Source of the DNA: Bacteroidota bacterium
Lineage (GTDB): Bacteria; Bacteroidota; Bacteroidia; Chitinophagales; LD1
Reading direction: 5' to 3'
Length of the DNA: 56,352 nt
NCBI GenBank assembly: GCA_018267365.1
Contig: JAFDYQ010000029.1
Coordinates: 1 to 56,352, forward strand
The notes beneath the pieces are model-generated. The model searched no databases. It worked only from the letters and a program-made list of their open reading frames with translations, and was not told the DNA's origin. How positions within the stretch are numbered: the stretch's first letter is position 1; every line of letters begins with the position of its first letter. A program made the position numbers and the translations under genes. This document shows, one piece after another, positions 24,268 to 32,558 of this stretch.

Positions 24268-25905
24268 CTATGCCTCCTGCATCGTCTTGGCGCCTACCCG
24301 CTTCTGTTTGTACTCCATGGCAGCCTTGATGAGACCGATGAAGACAGGGTGCGGATTCTCTACCGTAGACTTGAGCTCGGGGTGAAACTGCACGCCGACA
24401 AACCAAGGATGTGCAGGCACCTCTACTATCTCCACGAGGCCGGTATCAGGATTTTTGCCGGAGGCTATCATACCCGACCGCTCATAGGCATCGAGGTAGT
24501 CGTTATTAAACTCATAGCGATGGCGGTGGCGCTCCGATATATTGGTGCTGCCATAAGCCTCAAAGGCCTTGGTACCGGGCTTCACGCTGCACTTGTAGGC
24601 ACCGAGGCGCATGGTGCCTCCTTTGTTGCTGATCTTCTTTTGCTCCTCCATCATGCAGATCACCTGATGGCCGGAGTCGGGGTTCATCTCTGTAGAGTGT
24701 GCATCTGCCAGGCCCAGCATATGGCGGCCCCACTCTATCACGGCCATCTGCATACCGAGGCAGATCCCGAGAAATGGGATATTGTGCTCGCGCACATACT
24801 TGATGGCAGCTATTTTGCCCTCTATACCCCGGCTACCGAAACCCGGTGCCACGAGTATACCATCCAGGTGCGAGAGCGTATGCTCCAGATTGCCCTCCTC
24901 CAGATCCTCTGAGTGGATAGACTCTACTATCACCTTGCAGTTATTGGCCACACCGGCGTGTATGAAGGACTCAAAGATGGACTTATAGGCATCCTGCAGC
25001 TCGATGTATTTGCCCACCAGGCCTATGCGTACTGTAGAGGTAGGATTCTTGAGCCGCTGGATGAAGTTCTTCCACTTGTCCAGGTTAGGCTCGCCGGCTA
25101 TGGGCAGTTGCAGCTTGCGGAGTACGGTCTGATCGAGTTTCTCCCTCTGGTACTCCAGTGGGATATCATAGATGGTCTCCATGTCAGAGGCTTGTATCAC
25201 AGAGTCGCTGTCCACATTGCAGAAGAGCGCCAGTTTGCGCTTCAGGTCGTCAGAGAGCGGGTGCTCCGTGCGGCATACGAGGATATCCGGCTGGAGACCG
25301 TAGGACTGCAGTTCTTTCACAGAGTGTTGTGTCGGTTTTGTCTTGAGTTCCTTGGCAGACTTGAGGTATGGTATCAGCGTGAGGTGGCACACGAGCACGT
25401 TGCTATGGCCCAGCTCCCAGATGATCTGGCGTACTGTCTCTATATATGGCTGGGCTTCTATATCGCCCACCGTACCGCCCAGCTCCGTGATCACGATGTC
25501 AAACTCACCATTTTGCCCCAGCAGGAGCATGCGGCGCTTGATCTCGTCTGTGATGTGCGGTATCACCTGCACGGTTTTGCCCAGGTAGGCACCCTCGCGC
25601 TCTTTGTTGATCACATATTGATAGACACGGCCGGTGGTCACGTTATTGGCCTGTGAGGTAGGCACATTGAGAAAGCGCTCGTAGTGGCCGAGGTCGAGGT
25701 CGGTCTCCGCACCGTCTTCCGTCACATAGCACTCGCCGTGCTCGTAGGGATTGAGCGTACCGGGATCGACATTGATATAGGGGTCAAATTTCTGGATGGT
25801 CACGCGATGCCCGCGTGCCTGCAGCAGCTTTGCCAGCGAGGCTGCAAAAATACCTTTACCCAACGAAGAGGTAACCCCTCCGGTCACAAATATATACTTA
25901 GCCAT
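24268..25905 (-). CDS. pyrG: CTP synthase
   Basis: CTP synthase, 545 residues: ATP-dependent amination of UTP to CTP with ammonia from glutamine, the last step of pyrimidine nucleotide synthesis, in the cytoplasm. The N-terminal synthetase domain begins '[16 protein letters not shown]' with the P-loop-like motif. Family signatures '[21 protein letters not shown]' and '[12 protein letters not shown]' are intact. The C-terminal class-I glutamine amidotransferase domain (about 290-535) has the nucleophile cysteine in 'LGICLGMQ' and the His-Glu pair in 'VQFHPELKS'. Length is normal. It is a single-gene unit convergent with the giant adhesin gene. Confidence 0.98.
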   Translation of the reverse strand: MAKYIFVTGGVTSSLGKGIFAASLAKLLQARGHRVTIQKFDPYINVDPGTLNPYEHGECYVTEDGAETDLDLGHYERFLNVPTSQANNVTTGRVYQYVINKEREGAYLGKTVQVIPHITDEIKRRMLLLGQNGEFDIVITELGGTVGDIEAQPYIETVRQIIWELGHSNVLVCHLTLIPYLKSAKELKTKPTQHSVKELQSYGLQPDILVCRTEHPLSDDLKRKLALFCNVDSDSVIQASDMETIYDIPLEYQREKLDQTVLRKLQLPIAGEPNLDKWKNFIQRLKNPTSTVRIGLVGKYIELQDAYKSIFESFIHAGVANNCKVIVESIHSEDLEEGNLEHTLSHLDGILVAPGFGSRGIEGKIAAIKYVREHNIPFLGICLGMQMAVIEWGRHMLGLADAHSTEMNPDSGHQVICMMEEQKKISNKGGTMRLGAYKCSVKPGTKAFEAYGSTNISERHRHRYEFNNDYLDAYERSGMIASGKNPDTGLVEIVEVPAHPWFVGVQFHPELKSTVENPHPVFIGLIKAAMEYKQKRVGAKTMQEA

Positions 25906-26274
25906 GACAGCAGTTTTTTATTGGTTTTGTGACTAAAGATGGGGAAACAGCCCTCTCCTCGGGTGAGAAGAATCAAGACAGGCCTGTATGGCCGGGGCGT
26001 CCGTCAGAAGGGCTAGCGTTTGCTCACCGACTTTGGTCATGCAAAGTTAAAGAAATTATTACTCACATCCTAAGCGGGTGGGTAAGGTGTGGATATTTCA
26101 CCCGCGAGCACCACCGAGTCAATCCATTCGTCCACTGTCAATCGTGCACTGCCAACGGTAAACAAAAGGCTATAACTCGACCCAATCTATCATACACTGT
26201 TATAAAGATATTCGTAGACCGTTGACTGTCGACTTTGGTCCGTTGACCGTTGACTGTTGACCGTCGACATGTAC
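25906..26274. other. Gene-free gap with repeat sequence upstream of pyrG
   Basis: No gene is visible in this 369-bp stretch. It should carry the pyrG promoter, but no clear consensus was found on the minus strand. Its right third (about 26119-26269) is repetitive, with CACTGTCAATCGTGCACTGCC-like and GTTGACC-type motifs. Confidence 0.6.
26216..26269. repeat. GTTGACC/GTTGACT heptamer array
   Basis: About seven imperfect 7-bp units (GTTGACT, GTCGACT, GTTGACC, GTTGACT, GTTGACC, GTCGAC) are interspersed with TTGGTCC. The array ends 5 bp before the stop of the adjacent minus-strand membrane protein gene. Confidence 0.75.
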
Positions 26275-26799
26275 TTAGAAGTGGATATTCCTCCTCCGGC
26301 TCACCAGCAGCCGGTACGTCAGCGCCAGCAGGCCAAAGAAAGCAAACTCGATCACGCAGGCCCACTCAGAGGTGCGCAAGTCCGGTAGCGAATTAAGATA
26401 GCTGAAGGGGATGATACTGTCGAGCACATAGTTCAGCGCATCGTGCATCAGTGGCGTCTTGTAGAAGATGACCTCCTTGTGAAACGCACTGGCCGTATGT
26501 AGCACTATCCAGTCTATGTCTGGCAGTAGGGAGCAGATGATCGCTACCTTGTAGTCGGCCCAGAACATGTAAAGCAATACCAGGCTGCCCAGCGCCATGA
26601 GTACCTGATAGCCGAGCCAGAAGGGATCGGTAAAATCTGTGGTGACAGGATGATACGTCATCAGGCCCAGCTTGTCCCAGATACCATGCAGGAAGAGGGC
26701 CAGGATAATAGTGAGCGGTATGCTGATGCCCCTGTAATGGCGCCACTGAAAGATCCGCCCCAGGACCACGCCCGTCATGATATGTGTAGGAGCCTGCAT
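26275..26799 (-). CDS. Uncharacterised multi-pass membrane protein
   Basis: A 174-residue membrane protein of no recognised family. It starts 'MQAPTHIMTGVVLGRIFQW', an arrangement with a conserved-looking 'THI..G' that recalls the start of YdjM/DUF4184-type membrane proteins, and has 'SLLPDIDWIVLH' (about 112-123), where Asp/His in a membrane context again resemble that metal-dependent-hydrolase-like group; this is a weak resemblance only. Predicted membrane helices: about 25-42, 60-80, 83-101, 105-120 and 150-166. It sits between two repeat regions, 289 bp downstream of the SDR gene on the same strand, and shows no functional link to its neighbours. Confidence 0.7.
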   Translation of the reverse strand: MQAPTHIMTGVVLGRIFQWRHYRGISIPLTIILALFLHGIWDKLGLMTYHPVTTDFTDPFWLGYQVLMALGSLVLLYMFWADYKVAIICSLLPDIDWIVLHTASAFHKEVIFYKTPLMHDALNYVLDSIIPFSYLNSLPDLRTSEWACVIEFAFFGLLALTYRLLVSRRRNIHF

Positions 26800-26814
26800 G
26801 TGCGGGGCGAATTT

Positions 26815-26890
26815 ATTTATGATTTTTGATTTATGGTTTACGATTTATCTACTGGAGAAGATCTAGGATTGTTGATTTATGATTGCATTG
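26815..26890. repeat. GATTTATGATTT-type AT-rich repeat
   Basis: Several ATTTATGATT / GATTTACGATT units (26815-26848 and 26867-26890). The 16-bp string ATTTATGATTTTTGAT recurs at the start of miaA (about 45100-45116). Confidence 0.7.
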
Positions 26891-27087
26891 ATTTCGGATG
26901 TGGGATTTCGGATTTCGGCAGTTTAGCTATCCTTACTATCATGCTCCATTCCCTAGATAGATTCCCCAGTGCAGACATCAAACAGCTGAAATCCTGAATC
27001 ACTTTCGGCCAACCCAAATAACAAAGCGGCACCCCTTCCAGATAGAATGCCGCTCTGCCGAAATCCGAAATCGAAGATCCGAAATGA
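26889..27087. repeat. 33-bp inverted repeat pair of ATTTCGG units around a 133-bp core
   Basis: The left arm (26889-26921) and the reverse complement of the right arm (27055-27087) match at 29 of 33 positions, both built of ATTTCGG(AT) units. The core has a nested AGCGGCA/TGCCGCT hairpin (27025-27054) and no credible gene. The right arm ends one base before the SDR stop codon. Confidence 0.85.
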
Positions 27088-27852
27088 TCAAAGATTGATC
27101 CCACCGCTCGCCTCTATGCGCTGGCCGCTGATCCACCGGCCACCTTCGCTGCAGAGGAAGGCTACCACTGGGCCTATATCCTCTGCCACTCCTACCCTAC
27201 CCAAAGCTGTCACGGAGCCCAGACGCGCCTTGACCTCAGGATTGCTGCGTATGAAGGCATTGTTGAAGTCCGTCTCCACCGGGCCGGGGGCTACGATATT
27301 GACCGTGATCTGGCGCGCGCCAAACTCCTTGGCCCAGTACTTCGTCAGCGTCTCTACGGCGCCCTTCATAGAGGCGTACATAGAGTAGCCCGGATTGACA
27401 AAGCGCGTGGTGCCTGATGACAGATTGACGATGCGGCCTCCGTCATTGATCAGTGGCAGCAGCTTCTGCGTGAGAAAGTAAACACCCTTGTAGTGCACAT
27501 TATTGAACCGGTCAAAGTCCTCCTCTGTAGCAGTGGCAAAAGGGATCGTGCCGCCTATACCCGCATTATTGATCAGGAAGTCAAAGCGCTCTGCGCCAAA
27601 CTTGCTGTCCAGTACTCCCTTTAGCTCGGTGATAAATCCGTCAAAGGCCTTCGTATCGCCCACATCCAGGCGCATGGCGGCAGCCTTGCGGCCGGCAGCT
27701 TCCAGAGCGGCTACGACCTTGTCTGCTTCTTCTTTTTGTGATACATAGGTGATGATCACATCGTGGCCATCTGCTGCCAGGCTCTCGGCCATATTGCGGC
27801 CCAGGCCACGGCTGCCGCCGGTCACGAGGGCTATCTTGTTTGTAGTGCTCAT
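27088..27852 (-). CDS. Short-chain dehydrogenase/reductase (SDR)
   Basis: A classical SDR oxidoreductase of 254 residues using NAD(P)H. Visible: the Rossmann nucleotide-binding motif 'TGGSRGLG' (11-18), the structural 'NNAGIGG' motif (about 93-99), the catalytic Ser in 'NLSSGTTRF' and the Tyr-x-x-x-Lys pair in 'YSMYASMKGA', with 'VAPGPVETDF' after it. Substrate cannot be inferred from sequence; the family covers sugars, steroids, fatty acids and antibiotics. A small AraC-type regulator gene lies 68 bp upstream on the same strand, a common pairing suggesting local control. The C-terminus ends 'SGQRIEASGGINL', normal for this group, with the stop at the edge of an inverted repeat. Confidence 0.93.
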   Translation of the reverse strand: MSTTNKIALVTGGSRGLGRNMAESLAADGHDVIITYVSQKEEADKVVAALEAAGRKAAAMRLDVGDTKAFDGFITELKGVLDSKFGAERFDFLINNAGIGGTIPFATATEEDFDRFNNVHYKGVYFLTQKLLPLINDGGRIVNLSSGTTRFVNPGYSMYASMKGAVETLTKYWAKEFGARQITVNIVAPGPVETDFNNAFIRSNPEVKARLGSVTALGRVGVAEDIGPVVAFLCSEGGRWISGQRIEASGGINL

Positions 27853-27920
27853 ATAGTGTTTTGATTTTTGTGCTGCAAAGATGCAGCGTGGCTACATCAA
27901 AAAATGGTGACTGTTTCAGT

Positions 27921-28322
27921 TTAAATGGTGACTGTTTCCGCTTTTGCCAGCCGGATGTGCTCGCGGTATTGCTTTGGTGTCACCCCTTCAAACTTCTTGA
28001 AGAATTTGGTAAAGTTGGACGGGTCATAGGTGAGCCGCATGGCTATCCCGGCTATGCTCTCATCACTATTGGCCAGCAGGTCGCGGCTCACATCCATGAT
28101 CCGCTGCTCAAAGTAGTGGCAAGGACTATGGCCGGTGATGAGTTTCACTGTATTGCTCAGGTGCGTGGGGTGTATGTGCAGGATGGCGGCCAGATGGTGT
28201 ATCTCGTACATGTCTGTGGTGCGGCCGGCCAGTATATCATCCAGGTGGCGGTCCACCTCCCGCTGAAAGTCAGCAGTAATCTCCATCTGGCGGGCCAGTA
28301 TCTTTTGAGGTATCTTGGGCAT
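27921..28322 (-). CDS. AraC-family transcriptional regulator, DNA-binding domain only
   Basis: A 133-residue protein made of the AraC/XylS two-helix-turn-helix DNA-binding domain (about 25-125): 'MYEIHHLAAILHIHPTHLSNTVKLITGHSPCHYFEQR' is the first HTH region and 'SIAGIAMRLTYDPSNFTKFFKKFEGVTPKQYREH' the second, the typical AraC signature. The effector-binding domain of usual (about 280-residue) members is absent. The upstream 100 bp contains no in-frame extension with domain features, so this looks like a natural stand-alone HTH protein rather than a broken gene. It lies directly upstream of the SDR gene and probably controls it or itself. Confidence 0.9.
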   Translation of the reverse strand: MPKIPQKILARQMEITADFQREVDRHLDDILAGRTTDMYEIHHLAAILHIHPTHLSNTVKLITGHSPCHYFEQRIMDVSRDLLANSDESIAGIAMRLTYDPSNFTKFFKKFEGVTPKQYREHIRLAKAETVTI

Positions 28323-28432
28323 GGGTTGCTTTTACACCCTTTAGACGTATCAGATGAACCTATATTGCCAGCTCAGAAGAGCTCTGGTAGGTAAAAAATA
28401 TATAGATTGGTCTAACTTTATTTAGTCACAGT

Positions 28433-29020
28433 ATGAAGGCTTCGGATTTTATCAAGGCATTAATGATTGGACTACCATTGTGTATTCTTATTATCCTGGC
28501 CGAAAAGTATGTGCCGCCCTCTTATGAGGTGATCTTAATCGCTAATTGGCCGATCTTAAAAAAATTTGGTGCTGCTTTTTGCATTACGGCTTTGATTACC
28601 TCCTTACTCTATTACAAAAGCTTAGGAGCACTTTTTGAAGACGAGACGCCGTTGACGATAAAAGTTCAGCGTCTGAACATTGCTATTTGGATTTGCTTTT
28701 GGCTCAGCTGGGCGTTTTATTGTGCCTCTATGGTCAGCGATAGACCAGATCTTCCGAGTTACATTATAGGGACAAGCTTAGCCATATGTCCTGGAATATT
28801 GACTTCGTTACTCACTTTACCTATCAGGAAAGAAGAAATCCACCAGAACAATGAAATAAAAGAAGCTTCTTTAAAGTATAACTCCCCATATGAACCCTCC
28901 ACATTAAATACGAAGTATACAGGGTACGTCGGATTTTACGGATTAATCTGTATACCATGCTATCCGTTATGCTTATGGTTCATTTCTATTTGCCCCAAGC
29001 ATGTAGAGAGTCTATTCTAA
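28433..29020 (+). CDS. Hypothetical membrane protein
   Basis: A 195-residue protein not recognised as any family. Predicted membrane helices: about 10-24, 37-58, 75-95, 105-125 and 160-182. It contains 'VPPSYEVILIANWPILKKFG' between the first two helices and a hydrophilic stretch around 128-155. Codon use looks more AT-rich than the adjacent glycan genes, which may mean separate ancestry. It is divergent from the AraC gene and convergent with the GT39-like gene, so it is transcribed alone. No function can be assigned. Confidence 0.65.
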   Translation: MKASDFIKALMIGLPLCILIILAEKYVPPSYEVILIANWPILKKFGAAFCITALITSLLYYKSLGALFEDETPLTIKVQRLNIAIWICFWLSWAFYCASMVSDRPDLPSYIIGTSLAICPGILTSLLTLPIRKEEIHQNNEIKEASLKYNSPYEPSTLNTKYTGYVGFYGLICIPCYPLCLWFISICPKHVESLF

Positions 29021-29038
29021 ACCCCAGTTTGTAAACCA

Positions 29039-30982
29039 CTACTGCCCTCCGCTGATGCGCTGGTAGTAGGCACCCGCCATCTGGTAGTTTGGCGATATAT
29101 TGAGTGCGCGGGCCAGTGCATTGAGCCCTTCACTGCGGTGGCCGGTAGCGGCATAAGCAAGGCCGAGGTACATGAGTGCTATCTCATTGTTAGGGTCTTC
29201 CTTTACCGCAGCCTCCAGGTGCGGCAGGGCACCTGTCACATCGTTCTTCTTCAGCAGCTCTATACCTATGTAGTCTTCCTTGCTCTCGCGCTTCACTATG
29301 CAGGCTATGGTGCAGCCGTCCACGTCTATTTTATGGATCGTGCCCTTTGGCGCAAAATAGCCCTTCTTCATCATCTCCGGGTCCACGAACTGCGGGGCAA
29401 ATACCGCATAGTCCCAGTCCTGCTCATTACGCTCACGGTAGCGGATATAATGCGACAAAAACGGGCTATGGTCCATCTTAAAGCACTCGTTCAGCTCGCC
29501 GCCATTATTGCACACGATCACCTTGGTAGAGTCGTATGGTACATTCTTTACAAACCAGTCTGCGCATGGCTTCATACTGGCTGCATAGTAGTCTATGTTG
29601 TAGTCACCATAGGTCCCCTTGACACCGCCCACCAGTTCATTGAAGTAGACGTAGATCACCGGGAAGTTTCTCACGATGAAAGTAGCGGGCAGCAGGATGC
29701 CGATAGCCAGCACGGCCGCTATCACATAGTTCACGGCCTTGGGCTTTACGATACGGAAGAGCCCCTCAAATACCAGCGCGGCAAAGACGGCGATACCCGT
29801 ATAGGTAAAGTAGCTATGCCTCCAGCCGTTGAGTAGGGCCGACTTGCCATAGATGATCCAGAAGATCGGGAAAGCCGATACAACGAGGACCATAAAAAGA
29901 TAGTAGCCTTTGAAAGTTTTGCGCAGCCACGGCAGCAGTGCCAAACCGAGGAAGAAGGCCAGCACAACTATAGACGGCGAGGTGGCGGAGATATAATATG
30001 GATTGTAGGTCCACGGCACTTCGTTGGAGCCGATCACCTTGCCATCATACAGCACTGAGATCACCGTAGGGTAGGATGACTGCACGGCCAGCGCGTGAAA
30101 CGGCTGCGTGAGCGGGTGCCTCCATGCCGCAGGCCAGCAGGCTATAGCTATGAGCCAGGCACCGATGAAGATGACAGCGATACCCGCCAGCAGCCTGCCG
30201 TAATATTTAAAGTCGAGCGCCAGCAGGTGGCCGCGCCACTCATCATTCATCAGTATGGCCAGGCCTACGAAGAGGATGGTATACGGGAAAAGCAACAAGC
30301 CACCCACACGGATGCTGAATGCCAATCCGATACCTACCATAGCCAGTATGATGGTGCGCCAGGACGGGCGTGGCAACTCACTGACCAGGCATAGCAACCC
30401 GTATACGGCCATCATATAGCCGGCAGCAAAGGGCGGATCTTTGGGGTTATTAAACGACTCTCCGAGCAGCCGGGGACTGACCAGCATAAACAGCATGGCT
30501 ATCAGGCCGGCCCGCCAGCCCCCTACCTTATATGCGGCCATACCGCAGTAAAAGAAGAGCAGGAAAGTAAATACAGTGAGTATAAAGTGACGTGTTGTAT
30601 AGGGGTTGAGGTGGGCATTTTTGTAGACTGCTGCAGAGAGCACCTCCAGCATCGGGCCATAGTTTTGCAGTAGGGTCATATCCTCGCGCCCGCCGGTAGG
30701 ATCATAGCGGAAGAGGGAATCATCATGGCCAAAGGTCGTGATATAGTTGTATGACAGGTCGCCGAGCGCCTTGTGTGTCAGTTCATCTCCACTGGGACCA
30801 AAGTCACTGCTAAAGAATGGTCTGATCACAAAGATCAGCGCAGCCACTATGATAAAAGCATACTTGAATAGCTTCTCCTGATTTTCTGCCAGCGCCTCAA
30901 ATGTCAGGAGCGGTTTGCTCTGTGCCATTGCTTTCTTAGCTGCAGCCCGTGCGGGTGGGATTACTTTCTTTTCCTTGGCCAT
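29039..30982 (-). CDS. GT39-like membrane glycosyltransferase with C-terminal TPR repeats
   Basis: About 647 residues from the ATG at 30980-30982 (MAKEKKVIPP...); a longer frame exists but would overlap the upstream methyltransferase gene. The protein has a cytosolic basic N-terminus, then about ten membrane helices (roughly 45-450) with the early periplasmic loop acidic segment 'FGPSGDELTHKALGDLSYNY' that resembles the metal/donor site of ArnT/PMT-type GT-C transferases using polyprenyl-phosphate sugars. A soluble domain follows, and the last about 70 residues (from 'IGIELLKKNDVTGALPHLEAA') form two tetratricopeptide repeats. Probable role: transfer of a sugar to lipid or protein on the outer face of the inner membrane. 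Downstream of two methyltransferases on the same strand. Confidence 0.82.
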   Translation of the reverse strand: MAKEKKVIPPARAAAKKAMAQSKPLLTFEALAENQEKLFKYAFIIVAALIFVIRPFFSSDFGPSGDELTHKALGDLSYNYITTFGHDDSLFRYDPTGGREDMTLLQNYGPMLEVLSAAVYKNAHLNPYTTRHFILTVFTFLLFFYCGMAAYKVGGWRAGLIAMLFMLVSPRLLGESFNNPKDPPFAAGYMMAVYGLLCLVSELPRPSWRTIILAMVGIGLAFSIRVGGLLLFPYTILFVGLAILMNDEWRGHLLALDFKYYGRLLAGIAVIFIGAWLIAIACWPAAWRHPLTQPFHALAVQSSYPTVISVLYDGKVIGSNEVPWTYNPYYISATSPSIVVLAFFLGLALLPWLRKTFKGYYLFMVLVVSAFPIFWIIYGKSALLNGWRHSYFTYTGIAVFAALVFEGLFRIVKPKAVNYVIAAVLAIGILLPATFIVRNFPVIYVYFNELVGGVKGTYGDYNIDYYAASMKPCADWFVKNVPYDSTKVIVCNNGGELNECFKMDHSPFLSHYIRYRERNEQDWDYAVFAPQFVDPEMMKKGYFAPKGTIHKIDVDGCTIACIVKRESKEDYIGIELLKKNDVTGALPHLEAAVKEDPNNEIALMYLGLAYAATGHRSEGLNALARALNISPNYQMAGAYYQRISGGQ

Positions 30983-30989
30983 GTGAGGA

Positions 30990-31625
30990 TCAATTATTAG
31001 TGCATTCAAAGATCACATTCCTGACGGTAAACCAGGTCAGGTACGGTGTCCAGGAGCGGTAGGTGGTGAAGACCTTGCCTATCAGGCGCGCATAGTCGCG
31101 CTCATAGCGTATACTGCGCCCACGGTCATACTTCACAAAGAAGCGCTCGATCCAGTTACTGTCGTCATAGTTGCCCGGATCATAGGTGATCAGCCTGCCA
31201 CCGGGTTTGAGGGCAAGTTTGGCAGTAGTGAGCATAGACTCTACCACATCATCGTCCAGGTGGTGCATCACGCCGGTAGCTATCACGATGTCAAAGTTGT
31301 TGAACTCCTTGACCTCGTCCGCTGTCAGTATCTTCTTGTAGAAATGTACATTAGGATCGTCTTTGAAAAGGTCATTGGCATAGTCTATATACACTCCCTC
31401 TCCGTCAAAGCCGTAATACTCAAACCCCGTGCAGTGCTCGCGAAAGTAGTGTACATACTCTCCCGTGCCGCAGCCTATGTCCAGTATCTTGCATCCGTCA
31501 AAGGGTTTGATATAGTCGCTGACCATCTTCTCGCGGTACATCCGCGCACCGGCCACAAACTGTACGAGGTTATAGATCCAGGGGGCACTGATGATGCTGT
31601 GTATGCCGCTCTTATTTTCTGCCAT
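30990..31625 (-). CDS. Class I SAM-dependent methyltransferase
   Basis: A 211-residue methyltransferase. Motif I is 'KILDIGCGTGEYVHYF' (about 46-61), followed by 'YYGFDGEGVYIDYAND' for the adenosyl ribose region and 'FDIVIATGVMHHLDDD' (motif IV/post-II). 'KPGGRLITYDPGNYD' follows. It ends with 'WTPYLTWFTVRNVIFECTNN'. The start is followed by 'IHSIISAPWIYNLVQFVAGA', as in small methyltransferases found beside glycosyltransferases. Its stop is 7 bp upstream of the GT39-like start and it is 47 bp downstream of the second methyltransferase, so the three form an operon-like set, likely in sugar or lipid-linked glycan modification. Confidence 0.92.
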   Translation of the reverse strand: MAENKSGIHSIISAPWIYNLVQFVAGARMYREKMVSDYIKPFDGCKILDIGCGTGEYVHYFREHCTGFEYYGFDGEGVYIDYANDLFKDDPNVHFYKKILTADEVKEFNNFDIVIATGVMHHLDDDVVESMLTTAKLALKPGGRLITYDPGNYDDSNWIERFFVKYDRGRSIRYERDYARLIGKVFTTYRSWTPYLTWFTVRNVIFECTNN

Positions 31626-31672
31626 TATCTCTATGGGTTTCTCAGGCTCTAAAAATAAAAAAATAGGTGGTA

Positions 31673-32416
31673 CTACCTGCGCACGATGATCGTGTAGCCC
31701 AGCGGGTCCTCATCTGTGCCCCAGCCCAAGAGCAGTGACAGATGGCCCATGAGTGTGGTAAAGGCCGCGAGCGGGCTGAATAGCAGCCAGATAGGCGCAA
31801 AGATGAGCCGCCACTTCTCTGCCGGCAGCAGGTTGCGCACAAACATGACGATCACCTTATTGGCCACTACGGTCATATCGGTGCCGCGGTTCTGTATCCT
31901 GGCTTCAGAAAATTTGCCGAACATGGTCTGAAGGCTGCTAGGCGTGTAGCGGAAGTAGTCCCACGGGATATAATGGTAGCGAGCACTCCACGGTACGGTG
32001 ATGATACCTGTAGCACCCGGCTTGAGCACCCGGTACATCTCGTCTATCAGGTGCTGGTAATTTTGCACGTGCTCGAGCACCTCGGTGCAGATCAGACCGT
32101 CAAAAGTCGCATCGGCAAAGGGTATGTCCTGCCCGTTAAACTCTACGATATCGGGGTTATTGTACTTGAAGCGCATAGCCTCAGGTATATCTATGCCCTG
32201 ATACTGCGTTGCTCCTTTGTCCAGCAGAAACCGGTACGGTGACTGGCCGCAGCCCACGTCCAGCACACGCCCGCGAAAATGCGACACCACTGACCTGAGA
32301 TGCGGTAGTGCAGACAGCGTCTGAAAATCAACCAGCAGCCTGCCATAAAACTTGATGGCGCCTGCCGGGGTGTCGGGGCCTACATTGGAGATCGGCTGAA
32401 ATCCTTCTTTATTCAT
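31673..32416 (-). CDS. Class I SAM-dependent methyltransferase (glycan cluster type)
   Basis: A 247-residue methyltransferase. Motif I is 'GRVLDVGCGQSPYRFLL' (about 48-64); later come 'YQGIDIPEA', 'IPFADATFDGLICTEVLEHV' and 'MYRVLKPGATGIITVPWSA'. The C-terminal part has two hydrophobic helices (about 200-235: 'LIFAPIWLLFSPLAAFTTL', 'LSLLLGWGT') like those of membrane-associated methyltransferases of polysaccharide clusters. It is first in the three-gene set with the second methyltransferase and the GT39-like gene. Substrate unknown; a capsule, LPS or glycolipid sugar is likely from context. Confidence 0.9.
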   Translation of the reverse strand: MNKEGFQPISNVGPDTPAGAIKFYGRLLVDFQTLSALPHLRSVVSHFRGRVLDVGCGQSPYRFLLDKGATQYQGIDIPEAMRFKYNNPDIVEFNGQDIPFADATFDGLICTEVLEHVQNYQHLIDEMYRVLKPGATGIITVPWSARYHYIPWDYFRYTPSSLQTMFGKFSEARIQNRGTDMTVVANKVIVMFVRNLLPAEKWRLIFAPIWLLFSPLAAFTTLMGHLSLLLGWGTDEDPLGYTIIVRR

Positions 32417-32498
32417 CTATCTGCCGGGTATGGGGGTTGATCGGGAATATTAGTATAGCCTACAAATAAGGTGAATTTATTTCTAATACAAATACGAA

Positions 32499-32529
32499 TT
32501 TGACTTAACAGATTTTGCCCTTACATTTG
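32499..32529 (+). promoter_or_regulatory. Promoter of the LamG protein gene
   Basis: TTTG (32499-32502), a 19-bp spacer and TACATTTG (32522-32529) give an exact match to TTTG-N19-TAnnTTTG. The ATG follows at 32559. Confidence 0.8.
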
Positions 32530-32558
32530 ACAGATACATAAACCAAGAAAATCGCACT

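Noticed and set aside
24913..25656. 247-residue plus-strand frame antisense to pyrG
   Set aside because: Entirely within the well-supported pyrG coding region, without recognisable domains.
26877..27104. 75-residue minus-strand frame over the ATTTCGG inverted repeat
   Set aside because: Both its ends (SSISDFG, KLPKSEIPHPKS) are translations of the repeat arms; it is more likely non-coding.
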